64,000 nt of DNA from JAAYAY01 sp963674575 (GTDB lineage Bacteria > Planctomycetota > Planctomycetia > Pirellulales > Thermoguttaceae): positions 1,674,001 through 1,738,000 of the forward strand of contig CAXXQT010000002.1 of the NCBI GenBank assembly GCA_963674575.2. The letters are read 5' to 3'. Below, piece by piece: positions 17,087-25,519 of the stretch; the first letter of the stretch is position 1; every line of letters begins with the position of its first letter. The position numbers and the translations under genes were made by a program. Under the pieces are notes generated by a model, which worked only from the letters and a program-made list of their open reading frames with translations, was not told where the DNA came from and ran no database searches.

Positions 17087-17178
17087 GTTTAACCCGCAGC
17101 CGCAGGCGAGGTCGTTCACCGTCTGTACAGGCCGCTTTGGGCTGCTTGACCATCCTCGCCTACGGCAGCGGGTTAAAC
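17087..17178. repeat. Inverted repeat element (GTTTAACCCGC type)
   Basis: 25-base arms at 17087-17111 and 17154-17178 match with two mismatches; both contain GTTTAACCCGC and AGGCGAGG. The 42-base centre carries no gene. Size and shape suit a REP or MITE. Confidence 0.8.
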
Positions 17179-17439
17179 GAGTTTGCCGCAGCGGTTCACG
17201 GCCGCCATCAATCAGGGGGGGCGGGTGGCTTGCATAAGTCGCTGAGGAACCGGCTCACGTGGGGGGGGCGCCGCGGATTCCCGTTTGCGATCCGCGGAAA
17301 GCTGCGGGATTTCGAGTGTCGGCGTCTTTTGCCTGGGAGAGGTCGATGTTCGTTAAGTGTTGCTGGGTAAGTACTTAAGAATTGCGATCCAGCTTCTGTT
17401 TGTTTCGGTACGGGATTTGCCGATATTACGGCCCCATTA

Positions 17440-17482
17440 AACACGAACGTAATTCCGTGTTGGCAAATAGCCCAAATATAAG
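17440..17482 (+). promoter_or_regulatory. Candidate operator and promoter of the hdr-mvh operon
   Basis: AACACG-N10-CGTGTT (17440-17461) is a 22-base palindrome. A -10-like TATAAG lies at 17477-17482, 33 bases before the hdrC ATG. The palindrome centre would fall near -39, where CRP/FNR-type activators bind and replace a weak -35. Assignment is inference. Confidence 0.4.
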
Positions 17483-17515
17483 TTAGGGCCTGACGTAACT
17501 AGCCGGAGGGAGTTG

Positions 17516-18088
17516 ATGACCACCCAACAGGCCGACAAGCTCGGTTCCGAGTTTCTGCAGGAAGTGATTGAAGGCACTCCGGGCGGTGAGCGAATCGTTC
17601 ACTGCCTGCAGTGCGGGAGCTGCGGCGGCAGTTGCCCCAACGGGGCGGATATGGATTACACGCCGCGGACCCTGTTCGCCCTGATCAATGCGAACAAGAA
17701 AGAGGACGTCCTGCGATCGAACACGATGTGGTGCTGCGTTTCGTGCTATTTCTGCACGACCCGCTGCCCGCAGAACATTCCGATCACCGACATCATGTAC
17801 CAACTGAAGCGGATGGCGATCGCGGAGAACCTGGCGACGGGTTCGGACGCGCCGGCCTTGGCCAAGACCTTCACGGGTTATGTGGACAAGTACGGTCGGG
17901 CTTTTGAGCTCGGGTTGGCCAGCCGGTTCTATCTGCTCAACAAGCCCTTCGCGATGCTGAAGATGGGCCCGATGGGAATCGGGATGTTCGCGCGGGGTCG
18001 TATGGCGATCACGCCGTCGAAGATCAAGCGGATGGATCAATTGACCGCCATCATTAAGAAAGCCCGCGAGATTGGGAGGAAGTCGTGA
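17516..18088 (+). CDS. hdrC: Heterodisulfide reductase subunit C-like iron-sulfur protein
   Basis: 190-residue electron-transfer subunit with two [4Fe-4S] motifs: CLQCGSCGGSCP (about 30-41) and CVSCYFCTTRCP (about 74-85). HdrC carries electrons between HdrA and the HdrB active site. ATG at 17516 follows GGAGGGAG at 5-6 bases. It overlaps hdrB by 4 bases, so the two are co-translated. It is the first gene of the HdrCBA-MvhDGA operon. Confidence 0.95.
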   Translation: MTTQQADKLGSEFLQEVIEGTPGGERIVHCLQCGSCGGSCPNGADMDYTPRTLFALINANKKEDVLRSNTMWCCVSCYFCTTRCPQNIPITDIMYQLKRMAIAENLATGSDAPALAKTFTGYVDKYGRAFELGLASRFYLLNKPFAMLKMGPMGIGMFARGRMAITPSKIKRMDQLTAIIKKAREIGRKS

Positions 18089-18966
18089 AATACGCGTTTT
18101 ATCCAGGTTGCTCGATGGAAGTGAACGCCGCCGCGTACGACATGTCGATGCGTGAAGTGGCCAAGGTTCTCGACATGGAGCTGACCGACATCGACGATTG
18201 GAACTGCTGCGGAGCCACCGAGTATTTCTCCCAGGACGAGGTCACGGCCTGCTCCGTGATCGCTCGCAACCTGGCCATTGCCGAGGGCGAGTCGGACCAG
18301 TTGGTCGCCTCCTGTGCGGCCTGCTACTGCAACCTCGCCAAAGTCGACAAGCTCATGTCGGACGAAGCCGACATGAACGCGAAGATCAACGAGGCGCTGG
18401 CCGCGGGCCAGCTGAAGTACAACGGCGGCGTCAAGATCCGCCATCTCCTCGACGTGATCTACACCGATGTCGGTGAAGAGAAGATCAAGGAAAAGGTCGT
18501 CAAACCGCTGACGGGCCTCCGCATCGCCCCGTACTACGGCTGCCAGGCCGTTCGCCCGATCTCCGTGGGCGACTGCACCGAGTATCCGATGCAGATGGAC
18601 GAGCTCTTCCAGTGGCTGGGCGCCGAGGTGGTCGACTACCCGGTGAAGGCCCACTGCTGCGGCGGTCACATGCCGCAAATCAGCGAAGAGCAGGCCTTTG
18701 AACTGCAACGGCGTCTGCTGCAAAGTGCGGTCGATTACGAGGCCGACATGATCCTCTGCATGTGCCCCATGTGCCAGTTGAACCTGGACGCCTACCAGCC
18801 GCGGGTCAACGGCATGTTCGGTACGAACTTCAAGATACCGATCATCTACTTCACTCAACTGGTCGGAATCGCGTTCGGGCTCGACCCCAAGGCGGTTGGA
18901 TTTGGCAAGGAGCTTGTGGCAGCGTTGCCGGTGCTCAAGAAGAAACTGGAGGCCGTGTCTGCTTGA
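18085..18966 (+). CDS. hdrB: Heterodisulfide reductase subunit B-like protein
   Basis: 293 residues with two CCG domains, seen as WNCCGATEYF (about residue 35) and AHCCGGHMPQ (about residue 190), which in methanogen HdrB bind two non-cubane [4Fe-4S] clusters that reduce the disulfide substrate. Start is GTG at 18085, overlapping hdrC. In methanogens the substrate is CoM-S-S-CoB; bacteria lack it, so the physiological acceptor here is unknown. Both CCG motifs are intact, so redox catalysis rather than a purely structural role is expected. Confidence 0.95.
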   Translation: MKYAFYPGCSMEVNAAAYDMSMREVAKVLDMELTDIDDWNCCGATEYFSQDEVTACSVIARNLAIAEGESDQLVASCAACYCNLAKVDKLMSDEADMNAKINEALAAGQLKYNGGVKIRHLLDVIYTDVGEEKIKEKVVKPLTGLRIAPYYGCQAVRPISVGDCTEYPMQMDELFQWLGAEVVDYPVKAHCCGGHMPQISEEQAFELQRRLLQSAVDYEADMILCMCPMCQLNLDAYQPRVNGMFGTNFKIPIIYFTQLVGIAFGLDPKAVGFGKELVAALPVLKKKLEAVSA

Positions 18967-19084
18967 CGGCGGGCGCCGCCGGTTGCCGGGGACGCGAGTT
19001 TCGCAACATCCCTTAGAAGCGGCAACTTCAAAGGCGCACCCTTCTGAGCGAACACCCTGAGAGAATATTCAGTGGAGGACGACC

Positions 19085-21121
19085 ATGGCCGAGAGAGTCG
19101 GCGTTTATGTTTGTCACTGCGGCAGCAACATTGCCGGAACGGTCGACGTTGAGGAAGTGGCCCGCTGGGCCGGCGAGAACATCAAAGACGTCGTTGTTGC
19201 CAAAGACTACAAGTTCATGTGTTCCTCGCTCGGTCAGGCGATGATCGAGGAGGACATCAAGAAAGAGAAGCTCACACGCGTCGTCGTGGGAGCCTGCTCG
19301 CCGCACTTGCACGAGAAGACGTTCCGAACGGCGTGCAAGAATGCGGGCCTCAACCCGTACCTGTTCGACATGACGAACCTCCGCGAGCACGTCTCCTGGG
19401 TTTGCAACGACAAGGAAGCGGGGACGGCGAAGGCGAAGGCCTTGATTGCCGGTTCGGCGGAGCGTGTCAAGTTCCAGCAGCCGCTGGAGCCGAGCTACGT
19501 GGACGTCCACCCGGCCACCCTGATCGTGGGCGGCGGGATTACGGGCCTCCAGGCGGCGTTGGAGTTGGCCGACGCGGGCCACCCGGTATACCTCGTCGAG
19601 CGAAGCCCGTCGGTGGGCGGCCACATGGCCCAGTTCGACAAGACCTTCCCCACCCTCGACTGCTCGGCCTGTATCCTCACGCCGAAGATGTCGGAGGCCG
19701 GCCAGCACGAGAACATCACCCTCCTGACCTATTCGGAACTGGAAGAGGTGAGCGGCTCGGTGGGCAAGTTCAAGGTCAAGATTCGCAAGAAGGCGCGCTA
19801 CGTGGTCGAGAAGGACTGCACGGGCTGCGGCATCTGCACGGAGAAGTGCCCGCGCAAGGTCGTGGACGAGGACTTCGAGGCCGGGCTCGGGTACCGCAAG
19901 GCGATCTACTCGCCCTTCCCGCAGGCCGTGCCGCGAATCCCCGTCATCGACGTGGAGAACTGCACCTACTTCCAGCGAGGCAAGTGCAAGGTCTGCTCGA
20001 AGGTCTGTCCGACCAACGCGATTGACTACGAGCAACAGGACGAGATCATCGAGGTCGAAGTGGGCAACATCATTCTGGCCACGGGCTGGAAGCTCTTCGA
20101 CACGAAGAAGGTTCCCCAATACGGCTACGGTCGGCTGGCGAACGTTTATACGAACATGGAATTCGAGCGTCTCTGCAACGCGGCCGGCCCCACGGGCGGC
20201 AAGATCGTGTTGCGCGACGGCAAGACCGAGCCCAAGTCGGTGGCGATCATCCACTGCGTGGGCAGCCGCGACGTGAATCACAACGCCCACTGCTCGGCGG
20301 TGTGCTGCATGGCGGCGTTGAAGTTCGGGCACCTGATTCTCGAGAAGACGGACGCCGAGGTATATTCGTTCTACATCGACATGCGAACGAACCAGAAGGC
20401 CTACGAGGAGTTCTATCAGCGTCTTCTGGAAGAGGGCATGCACTTCGTCCGCGGCAAGGTTGCGGAAGTGACCGACGCGGCGCGAAATCCGGACGAGCAG
20501 GGCAAGCTGATCGTGCAGGCAGAAGACACGCTGCTCGGCAAGCAACGCCGCGTTCCGGTCGACATGGTCGTGCTCATGGGCGCGATCGAGCCGCAGGAGG
20601 ATGCGAAGGATCTGGGGCTGAAGTGCGGCATTTCGTGCAGCATGGCGGGCTGGTACACGGAGCGTCACCCGAAGCTCGACCCCGTGGCCACCATGACCGA
20701 CGGCGTTTTTGTGGCCGGCACCTGCCAGGGCGCCAAGGACATTCCGGCGTGCGTTGCCCAGGGAGCGGCTGCCGCGGCCCGCGTGCAAGGCATGATCACC
20801 AAGGGCAAGGTCATGATCGAACCGATCGTGGCATCGATCAACGAAGACGCCTGCTCCGGTTGCCGGATCTGCAACAACCTCTGCCCCTACAACGCGATCG
20901 AGTATGACGCGGAGAAGGAAGTCAGCCGCGTCATCAGTTCGATGTGCAAGGGCTGCGGCACCTGTGTGGCCGCCTGTCCGGCCGGTGTGATCACCGGGGC
21001 GCACTTCAACAACCAGCAGATTTTCTCCCAGATCGAAGGCGTCCTGTGGGATGCCAAACCCGCGGGAGGAAACGGCGGTGCTGCGGAAGAGTCTTCCGAG
21101 CCCGAGCCGGTTGCGTCCTGA
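19085..21121 (+). CDS. hdrA: Heterodisulfide reductase subunit A-like flavoprotein
   Basis: 678-residue flavin bifurcation subunit. The N-terminus GVYVCHCGSNIAGTVDVEEV is typical. The FAD-binding GGGITGLQAAL sits at about 149-159. Iron-sulfur motifs: CTGCGICTEKCP (about 244), CKVCSKVCP (about 301), CSGCRICNNLCP (about 590) and CKGCGTCVAACP (about 621). HdrA splits electron pairs from H2 (through MvhD) between a low-potential ferredoxin and the high-potential HdrB site. The ATG at 19085 is preceded by GGAGGACGACC. The C-terminus is Gly/Glu/Pro-rich. Confidence 0.96.
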   Translation: MAERVGVYVCHCGSNIAGTVDVEEVARWAGENIKDVVVAKDYKFMCSSLGQAMIEEDIKKEKLTRVVVGACSPHLHEKTFRTACKNAGLNPYLFDMTNLREHVSWVCNDKEAGTAKAKALIAGSAERVKFQQPLEPSYVDVHPATLIVGGGITGLQAALELADAGHPVYLVERSPSVGGHMAQFDKTFPTLDCSACILTPKMSEAGQHENITLLTYSELEEVSGSVGKFKVKIRKKARYVVEKDCTGCGICTEKCPRKVVDEDFEAGLGYRKAIYSPFPQAVPRIPVIDVENCTYFQRGKCKVCSKVCPTNAIDYEQQDEIIEVEVGNIILATGWKLFDTKKVPQYGYGRLANVYTNMEFERLCNAAGPTGGKIVLRDGKTEPKSVAIIHCVGSRDVNHNAHCSAVCCMAALKFGHLILEKTDAEVYSFYIDMRTNQKAYEEFYQRLLEEGMHFVRGKVAEVTDAARNPDEQGKLIVQAEDTLLGKQRRVPVDMVVLMGAIEPQEDAKDLGLKCGISCSMAGWYTERHPKLDPVATMTDGVFVAGTCQGAKDIPACVAQGAAAAARVQGMITKGKVMIEPIVASINEDACSGCRICNNLCPYNAIEYDAEKEVSRVISSMCKGCGTCVAACPAGVITGAHFNNQQIFSQIEGVLWDAKPAGGNGGAAEESSEPEPVAS

Positions 21122-21164
21122 GGCCATTCACAAAACGAACAACAACACCGAGAAGGTTCTAAGA

Positions 21165-21659
21165 ATGAGTAACGAGAACTTTGAACCGAAGATCGTCGGA
21201 TTCATGTGCAACTGGTGCTCCTACCGGGCTGCCGACCTGGCAGGCTCGGCTCGCATCAAGTATCCGCCGAACGTTCGGATCATTCGCGTCATGTGCAGCG
21301 GGCGCATGGATCCCGCTTTCGTCACCAAGGCCCTGGCCCTCGGGGCCGACGGCGTCATGCTGGCCGGCTGCCATCCGGGCGAGTGCCACTATATCGACCA
21401 GAACTACAAGGCCATGCGACGCTACCACATGCTGAAGCACATGCTGAAGGCCTTGGGCATCGAAGACGAACGGGTCCGCCTGTTCTGGCGATCGGCCGCT
21501 GAAGGCGAGCAGCTCGCGGAAGCGATCACCGACTTCGTGGGCGACATCAAGAAGCTCGGCCCGCTGAAGTGGGACGACAATTGGGAAGAGAGCGACGAGC
21601 GTCTCAAGGCGTTGGAAGCGATCGTCAAAGAGCACGAAGAAGCAATGGAGGTGAACTGA
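21165..21659 (+). CDS. mvhD: F420-non-reducing hydrogenase iron-sulfur subunit D (MvhD-like)
   Basis: 164-residue [2Fe-2S] protein linking the NiFe hydrogenase to HdrA. Cys motifs GFMCNWCSYRAADLAGSAR (about 12-30), VMCSGRMDP and LAGCHPGECHYIDQNYKAMR match MvhD/FlpD. The ATG at 21165 (MSNENFEPKIVGF) is chosen over upstream frames. Its stop overlaps the mvhG start (TGATG), so the genes are translationally coupled. Confidence 0.95.
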   Translation: MSNENFEPKIVGFMCNWCSYRAADLAGSARIKYPPNVRIIRVMCSGRMDPAFVTKALALGADGVMLAGCHPGECHYIDQNYKAMRRYHMLKHMLKALGIEDERVRLFWRSAAEGEQLAEAITDFVGDIKKLGPLKWDDNWEESDERLKALEAIVKEHEEAMEVN

Positions 21660-22642
21660 TGAGCGAAGGCAAAGCCAAGGGCAAGCTGGCAGTTTACTGG
21701 GCCGCTTCGTGCGGCGGTTGCGACATCAACACGCTGGGAATCGATACGAAAATCCTCGACGTGGCCGAACACTTTGACATCGTCATGTGGCCCTGCGCCG
21801 CCGACGGCAAGGTCCACGACATCGAGAAGATGGCCGACGGCGAGATCGACGTTTGCCTTTTCAACGGCGGAATCCGCACCAGCGAGCAGGAATACATGGC
21901 TCGGCTTATGCGGCAGAAGTCGAAGGTCCTGGTGGCCTTCGGGTCGTGCGCTTCGGAAGGCTGCATTCCCGGCCTGGCGAACATGAACGACAAGGCGAGC
22001 TGTTTCCAGGAAGTCTACCATGACAGCCCGTCGCTTGATAATCCCGACGGCGTCGTGCCCCAGGCGGAAACGGAAATGCCCGAAGGAACGCTCCATCTTC
22101 CCGTGTATTACGACACGCTGAAGACGCTCGGGCAGACCGTGAAGGTGGACTACATGCTTCCCGGTTGTCCGCCCGAGCCGGATCGCATCTGGGACGCGAT
22201 TGTGGCGATTCTGGAGAACAAGCTTCCCGCTCCGGGCTCGGTGATCGGCGCCAACACAACCGTTTGCGACGACTGCCCGCGAATCCGGGAAGAAAAGAAG
22301 ATCAAGAAGTTCTACCGCACCTGGGAAATCGAAGTGGACCCGGACCGCTGCCTGTTGGAGCAGGGCCTGCTCTGTGCGGGAATCGCAACGCGAGCGGGAT
22401 GCGGCGCCCTTTGCCCGCGGGTCAACTCGCCCTGCATCGGGTGCTACGGGCCCAACGACGGCGTGGAAGACTACGGCATGCAGTTGCTCAGCGCCGTCGC
22501 CTCCGTGATCGACTCGGACGATCCCGAAGAAATCCAGGCGATTATTGAAGACGGGATTCCGGATCCGGTCGGCAGCTTCTATCGCTTCAGCTTGGCGCAG
22601 AGCAGTCTGCGGCGCAAGAACAAAAAGACCGCCGAAGCCTAG
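21659..22642 (+). CDS. mvhG: F420-non-reducing [NiFe] hydrogenase small subunit (MvhG-like)
   Basis: 327-residue small subunit that passes electrons from the NiFe site through iron-sulfur clusters. The proximal-cluster motif CGGCD is at about 18-22, with partner cysteines in FGSCASEGCIPG and MLPGCPPEPDRIWD. The C-terminal part holds CDDCPRIREEKK and ALCPRVNSPCIGCYGPND. It lacks a Tat signal peptide, so the enzyme is cytoplasmic, as expected for group 3c hydrogenases. Confidence 0.95.
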   Translation: MSEGKAKGKLAVYWAASCGGCDINTLGIDTKILDVAEHFDIVMWPCAADGKVHDIEKMADGEIDVCLFNGGIRTSEQEYMARLMRQKSKVLVAFGSCASEGCIPGLANMNDKASCFQEVYHDSPSLDNPDGVVPQAETEMPEGTLHLPVYYDTLKTLGQTVKVDYMLPGCPPEPDRIWDAIVAILENKLPAPGSVIGANTTVCDDCPRIREEKKIKKFYRTWEIEVDPDRCLLEQGLLCAGIATRAGCGALCPRVNSPCIGCYGPNDGVEDYGMQLLSAVASVIDSDDPEEIQAIIEDGIPDPVGSFYRFSLAQSSLRRKNKKTAEA

Positions 22643-22659
22643 GCAGGAGAATATTGACG

Positions 22660-24126
22660 ATGAAACGAATTTCGATCGATCCGATCACCCGATTGGAAGG
22701 CCACGGCAAGATCGACATCTTCCTGAACGAGGAAGGCGATGTGGCCAATTGTTACCTGCAGATCCCGGAGCTTCGCGGCTTTGAGAAGTTCTGCGTGGGC
22801 CGTCAGGCCGAGGACATGCCCAACCTGACGAACCGGATTTGCGGCGTGTGTCCCGAGGCGCACCACATGGCCGCCACCAAGGCCCTGGACGCCGTCTGGG
22901 GAATCGATCCTCCGTCGGCCGCCAAGAAGCTGCGCGAAATGTTCTACAGCATCTTCTTCGCCACGGACCACACGACCCACTTCTACGCCCTCGGCGGCCC
23001 GGACTTTGTGGTCGGGCCCGACGCTCCGCCGGCCGAACGTAACGTTCTCGGCGTGATCGCCAAGGTCGGAATGGACGTGGGCGGCAAGGTCCTCAAGATG
23101 CGTCGCGACGGCCACGCCCTGATCAAGCTGCTCGGCGGACGTCCCGTCCATCCCAACTGGGGCCTGCCGGGAGGCGTGAGCCGCGGCATCAACGAGGAGC
23201 AGCGCAAGGAGATCGAGGCGCGCGGTCGCGAAGCGATCGAGTTCGCCCAGTTCTCGCTGCAGGTCTTCGAGGACATTGTCCTGAAGAACAGCGCCTACGT
23301 CGATCTGATCACGGGCGGCGTCTACACCCATGAGACTTACAACATGGGCATGGTGGACGAGAACAACAAGGCCAACTTCTACGACGGCAAGATCCGGGTG
23401 ACCGGACCCGACGGAGCGGAATTGGTCAAGTACGACGCCAAGGACTACCGCGACCACATCGCCGAGCGCGTGGAGCCGTGGTCGTACCTGAAGTTCCCGT
23501 ACCTGAAGGCCGTCGGCTGGAAGGGGTTCGTGGACGGCAAGGATTCCGGCGTCTACAAGGCCACGCCGCTGTCGCGTCTGAATGCGGCCGACGGAATGGC
23601 GACTCCGCTCGCCCAGGAGCAGTACGAGAAGATGTACGAGACCTTGGGCGGGAAGCCGGTGCACCACACGTTGGCGACGCACTGGGCTCGCCTGGTCGAG
23701 CTGCTCTACGCGACCGAGCGCTGGGTCGAGTTGGCCACCGACGAAGAGATCACCAGCGACAAGTTCCGCGCTCTTCCCACCGAAACGCCCAACGAAGGCG
23801 TGGGCTGTGTGGAAGCCCCTCGCGGCACGCTGACCCATCACTACGTGACGGATGAACGGGGGATCCTGACGAAGGTGAACCTGGTTGTGGGCACGACGAA
23901 TAACAACGCCCCGATCTGCATGTCGGTGAAGAAGGCGGCCGAAGGCCTGATCAAGAAGGGCAAGGTCTCCGAGGGTCTGTTGAACATGGTCGAGATGGCC
24001 TTCCGGGCCTACGATCCTTGCTTCGGTTGCGCCACGCACAGCCTGCCCGGCCAGATGCCGTTGCAGGTCAACCTCCGCAATCCCGAGGGCGAGATGATCG
24101 ACACGCTCTCGCAATACGTGGACTGA
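22660..24126 (+). CDS. mvhA: F420-non-reducing [NiFe] hydrogenase large subunit (MvhA-like)
   Basis: 488-residue catalytic subunit. The Ni-binding L1 motif RICGVCPEAHH is at about 60-70 and the L2 motif DPCFGCATH at about 452-460; all four Cys ligands are present. A C-terminal extension of about 28 residues (SLPGQMPLQVNLRNPEGE...) follows the L2 His and should be removed by the maturation protease encoded downstream. Start ATG at 22660 (TTG at 22654 rejected). Group 3c (Mvh) is inferred from the HdrABC and MvhD partners. A strong terminator follows. Confidence 0.96.
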   Translation: MKRISIDPITRLEGHGKIDIFLNEEGDVANCYLQIPELRGFEKFCVGRQAEDMPNLTNRICGVCPEAHHMAATKALDAVWGIDPPSAAKKLREMFYSIFFATDHTTHFYALGGPDFVVGPDAPPAERNVLGVIAKVGMDVGGKVLKMRRDGHALIKLLGGRPVHPNWGLPGGVSRGINEEQRKEIEARGREAIEFAQFSLQVFEDIVLKNSAYVDLITGGVYTHETYNMGMVDENNKANFYDGKIRVTGPDGAELVKYDAKDYRDHIAERVEPWSYLKFPYLKAVGWKGFVDGKDSGVYKATPLSRLNAADGMATPLAQEQYEKMYETLGGKPVHHTLATHWARLVELLYATERWVELATDEEITSDKFRALPTETPNEGVGCVEAPRGTLTHHYVTDERGILTKVNLVVGTTNNNAPICMSVKKAAEGLIKKGKVSEGLLNMVEMAFRAYDPCFGCATHSLPGQMPLQVNLRNPEGEMIDTLSQYVD

Positions 24127-24150
24127 GTGGCTCTGTTGGGTAGAATAGAG

Positions 24151-24190
24151 GTCGGGCGACGGGTTACGGTGTCGCCCGGCCTTTTTTCTT
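24151..24190 (+). terminator. Rho-independent terminator after mvhA
   Basis: Stem GTCGGGCGAC / GTCGCCCGGC with a 10-base loop, then CTTTTTTCTTT. It separates the structural hdr-mvh genes from the maturation genes. Confidence 0.9.
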
Positions 24191-24545
24191 TATCTCCAGC
24201 AAGCCCCTCGCGGCGGTGAGTGAATTTCGGGATTTCGCAACTGTCTTACGGGCCTGCCGAACCGGGAAAAAGGATTTGCCTCCGGGATGAAGAGGCTCGT
24301 GTTCTGACCGGCTCACGAATTGGAGTTTCTCCCGGCTCATGGTTGGCACTGGCTGACAGGCAGCCAGTGGCAGCCGAGATGGGAGTTTGATGGGACTTAT
24401 GGGCTTCGCTTTGCGGACGGCACGGCGGAGCGTGCCTGCTCCTTGTTGGAGTCCAGGCTTCAGCCTGCCGGAAGTTGCGGAGTCGTTGACGATTTGGCGG
24501 ACGGCACGGCGGAGCGAGCCTGCTACTTTTCTTGATGTGAACGCT
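24191..24545. repeat. Repeat-rich intergenic region between mvhA and the maturation protease
   Basis: Contains a family 2 hairpin at 24344-24372 (GGCACTGGCTGACAGGCAGC type) and two family 3 hairpins (CACGGCGGAGCGTGCC at 24419 and CACGGCGGAGCGAGCC at 24499) about 80 bases apart, plus AGGCTTCAGCCT between them. No protein gene is supported. Confidence 0.7.
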
Positions 24546-25019
24546 ATGAAGACGCTTGTTCTTGGACTTGGAAACTGGATTGTCGCCGACGATAGTGTCG
24601 GTTTGCACGTGGCCGCGAAATTGCGAGACCTCCTGGCGGATCGGGAGGACGTGGACGTGGGCGAAGACTACTGGGGCGGGTTGCGGTTGATGGAACGGCT
24701 TGACGGATACGACCGGGCCATCGTGATCGACGCGATTGTTACGGGAGCCGAACCCGGCACGATCCACCATCTCGCCCCCAACGCGATTCCCACGCAGCGA
24801 AGTTGTTCCGCTCACGACATGAACCTGACAACGGCCCTTCAATTCGGACGGCAGGCGGGGTTGAAACTGCCGTCCGACGAGCACATCCAGCTTGTCGGCA
24901 TCGAGGCGCAGGATATACTGACCTTTACAGAGGAGTGCACACCTGCCGTGGCGGCGTCGATTCCGAAGGCCGTGGAGGAAGTGCTCGGATTGTTGACAAC
25001 CGGGAAGGCGGAAGATTGA
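24546..25019 (+). CDS. Hydrogenase maturation endopeptidase
   Basis: 157-residue HycI/HyaD-type protease that removes the C-terminal tail of a [NiFe] large subunit after Ni insertion. The start MKTLVLGLGNWIVADDSVGL contains the conserved GxGNxxxxDDxxG pattern with the first Ni-sensing acidic residue; further ligands lie in VVIDAIVTGAEPG-like IVIDAIVTGAEPG and in SAHDMNLTTAL (conserved His/Asp region). The ATG at 24546 is chosen because it begins right at the family motif. Its expected target is the MvhA tail encoded immediately upstream. Confidence 0.92.
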   Translation: MKTLVLGLGNWIVADDSVGLHVAAKLRDLLADREDVDVGEDYWGGLRLMERLDGYDRAIVIDAIVTGAEPGTIHHLAPNAIPTQRSCSAHDMNLTTALQFGRQAGLKLPSDEHIQLVGIEAQDILTFTEECTPAVAASIPKAVEEVLGLLTTGKAED

Positions 25020-25072
25020 CCGGGAGGGTCCGGCTTCAAACACATCCGCATCAGGTCACGAAGGAGACCGTC

Positions 25073-25519
25073 ATGATTTCACCTGAAGCGTTGCGTCGCT
25101 ATCACTACTTCGCCAACATCGGCGAGGAGAGCCTCAAGGCGTTGGCCATGATCGCGGAAGAAAAGGAAGTTCCGGCCAACACGGAGATGTTCCGGGAAGG
25201 GGACCCCGCCGACACGCTGCACGTGATCACTCAGGGAGAAGTCGAGATTCGCTACCTGCTCGGCAACGGCGAGGAACGAGCTGTCGACACCCTGGTCGGG
25301 GGCGAGTTGCTTTGCTGGTCCGCCATGATCGAGCCCTACAAGGTCACGGCCATTGGCACCACGACGAAGGACACGTCGTTGATCTGCCTGGACGGGAAGA
25401 AGGTTCGCGACCTGTGCGATGACAATCCCCGTCTCGGCTATCAGCTCACCAAAGAGATCTCGAAGCTGTTGGCCCAGCGATTGGAGAGTGCCCGCGTGCA
25501 ATTGGCCGCGGTCGACTAG
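25073..25519 (+). CDS. Stand-alone cyclic-nucleotide-binding domain protein
   Basis: 148-residue protein made of one cNMP-binding (CRP-type beta-roll) domain, about residues 12-125, with EMFREGDPADTLHVITQGEV as the typical phosphate-cassette approach region and a C-terminal helix. No DNA-binding helix-turn-helix follows, so it is not a CRP/FNR regulator by itself. It lies between the hydrogenase protease and hypA, and may sense cNMP or another ligand and act on the hydrogenase complex by protein contact. ATG at 25073 follows AAGGAGACC. Its stop codon falls within the CTAG target/inverted repeat of a MITE-like element. Confidence 0.88.
   Translation: MISPEALRRYHYFANIGEESLKALAMIAEEKEVPANTEMFREGDPADTLHVITQGEVEIRYLLGNGEERAVDTLVGGELLCWSAMIEPYKVTAIGTTTKDTSLICLDGKKVRDLCDDNPRLGYQLTKEISKLLAQRLESARVQLAAVD

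Larger units (their letters stand above)
16916..17515. other. Intergenic region upstream of the hydrogenase operon
   Basis: 600 bases between the divergent C69 peptidase and hdrC genes. It holds the GTTTAACCC inverted repeat at 17087-17178 and a candidate operator and promoter at 17440-17482. No protein gene with family features was seen. Confidence 0.65.

Noticed and set aside
17401..17515. Sigma-54 promoter before hdrC
   Set aside because: TTGGCA is present at 17460, but no GC element at the required spacing of a -24/-12 promoter was found.
19028..21127. Long minus-strand open frame opposite hdrA, and a similar one opposite mvhA
   Set aside because: Arg/Leu/His-rich antisense shadow; hdrA and mvhA carry complete cofactor motifs.
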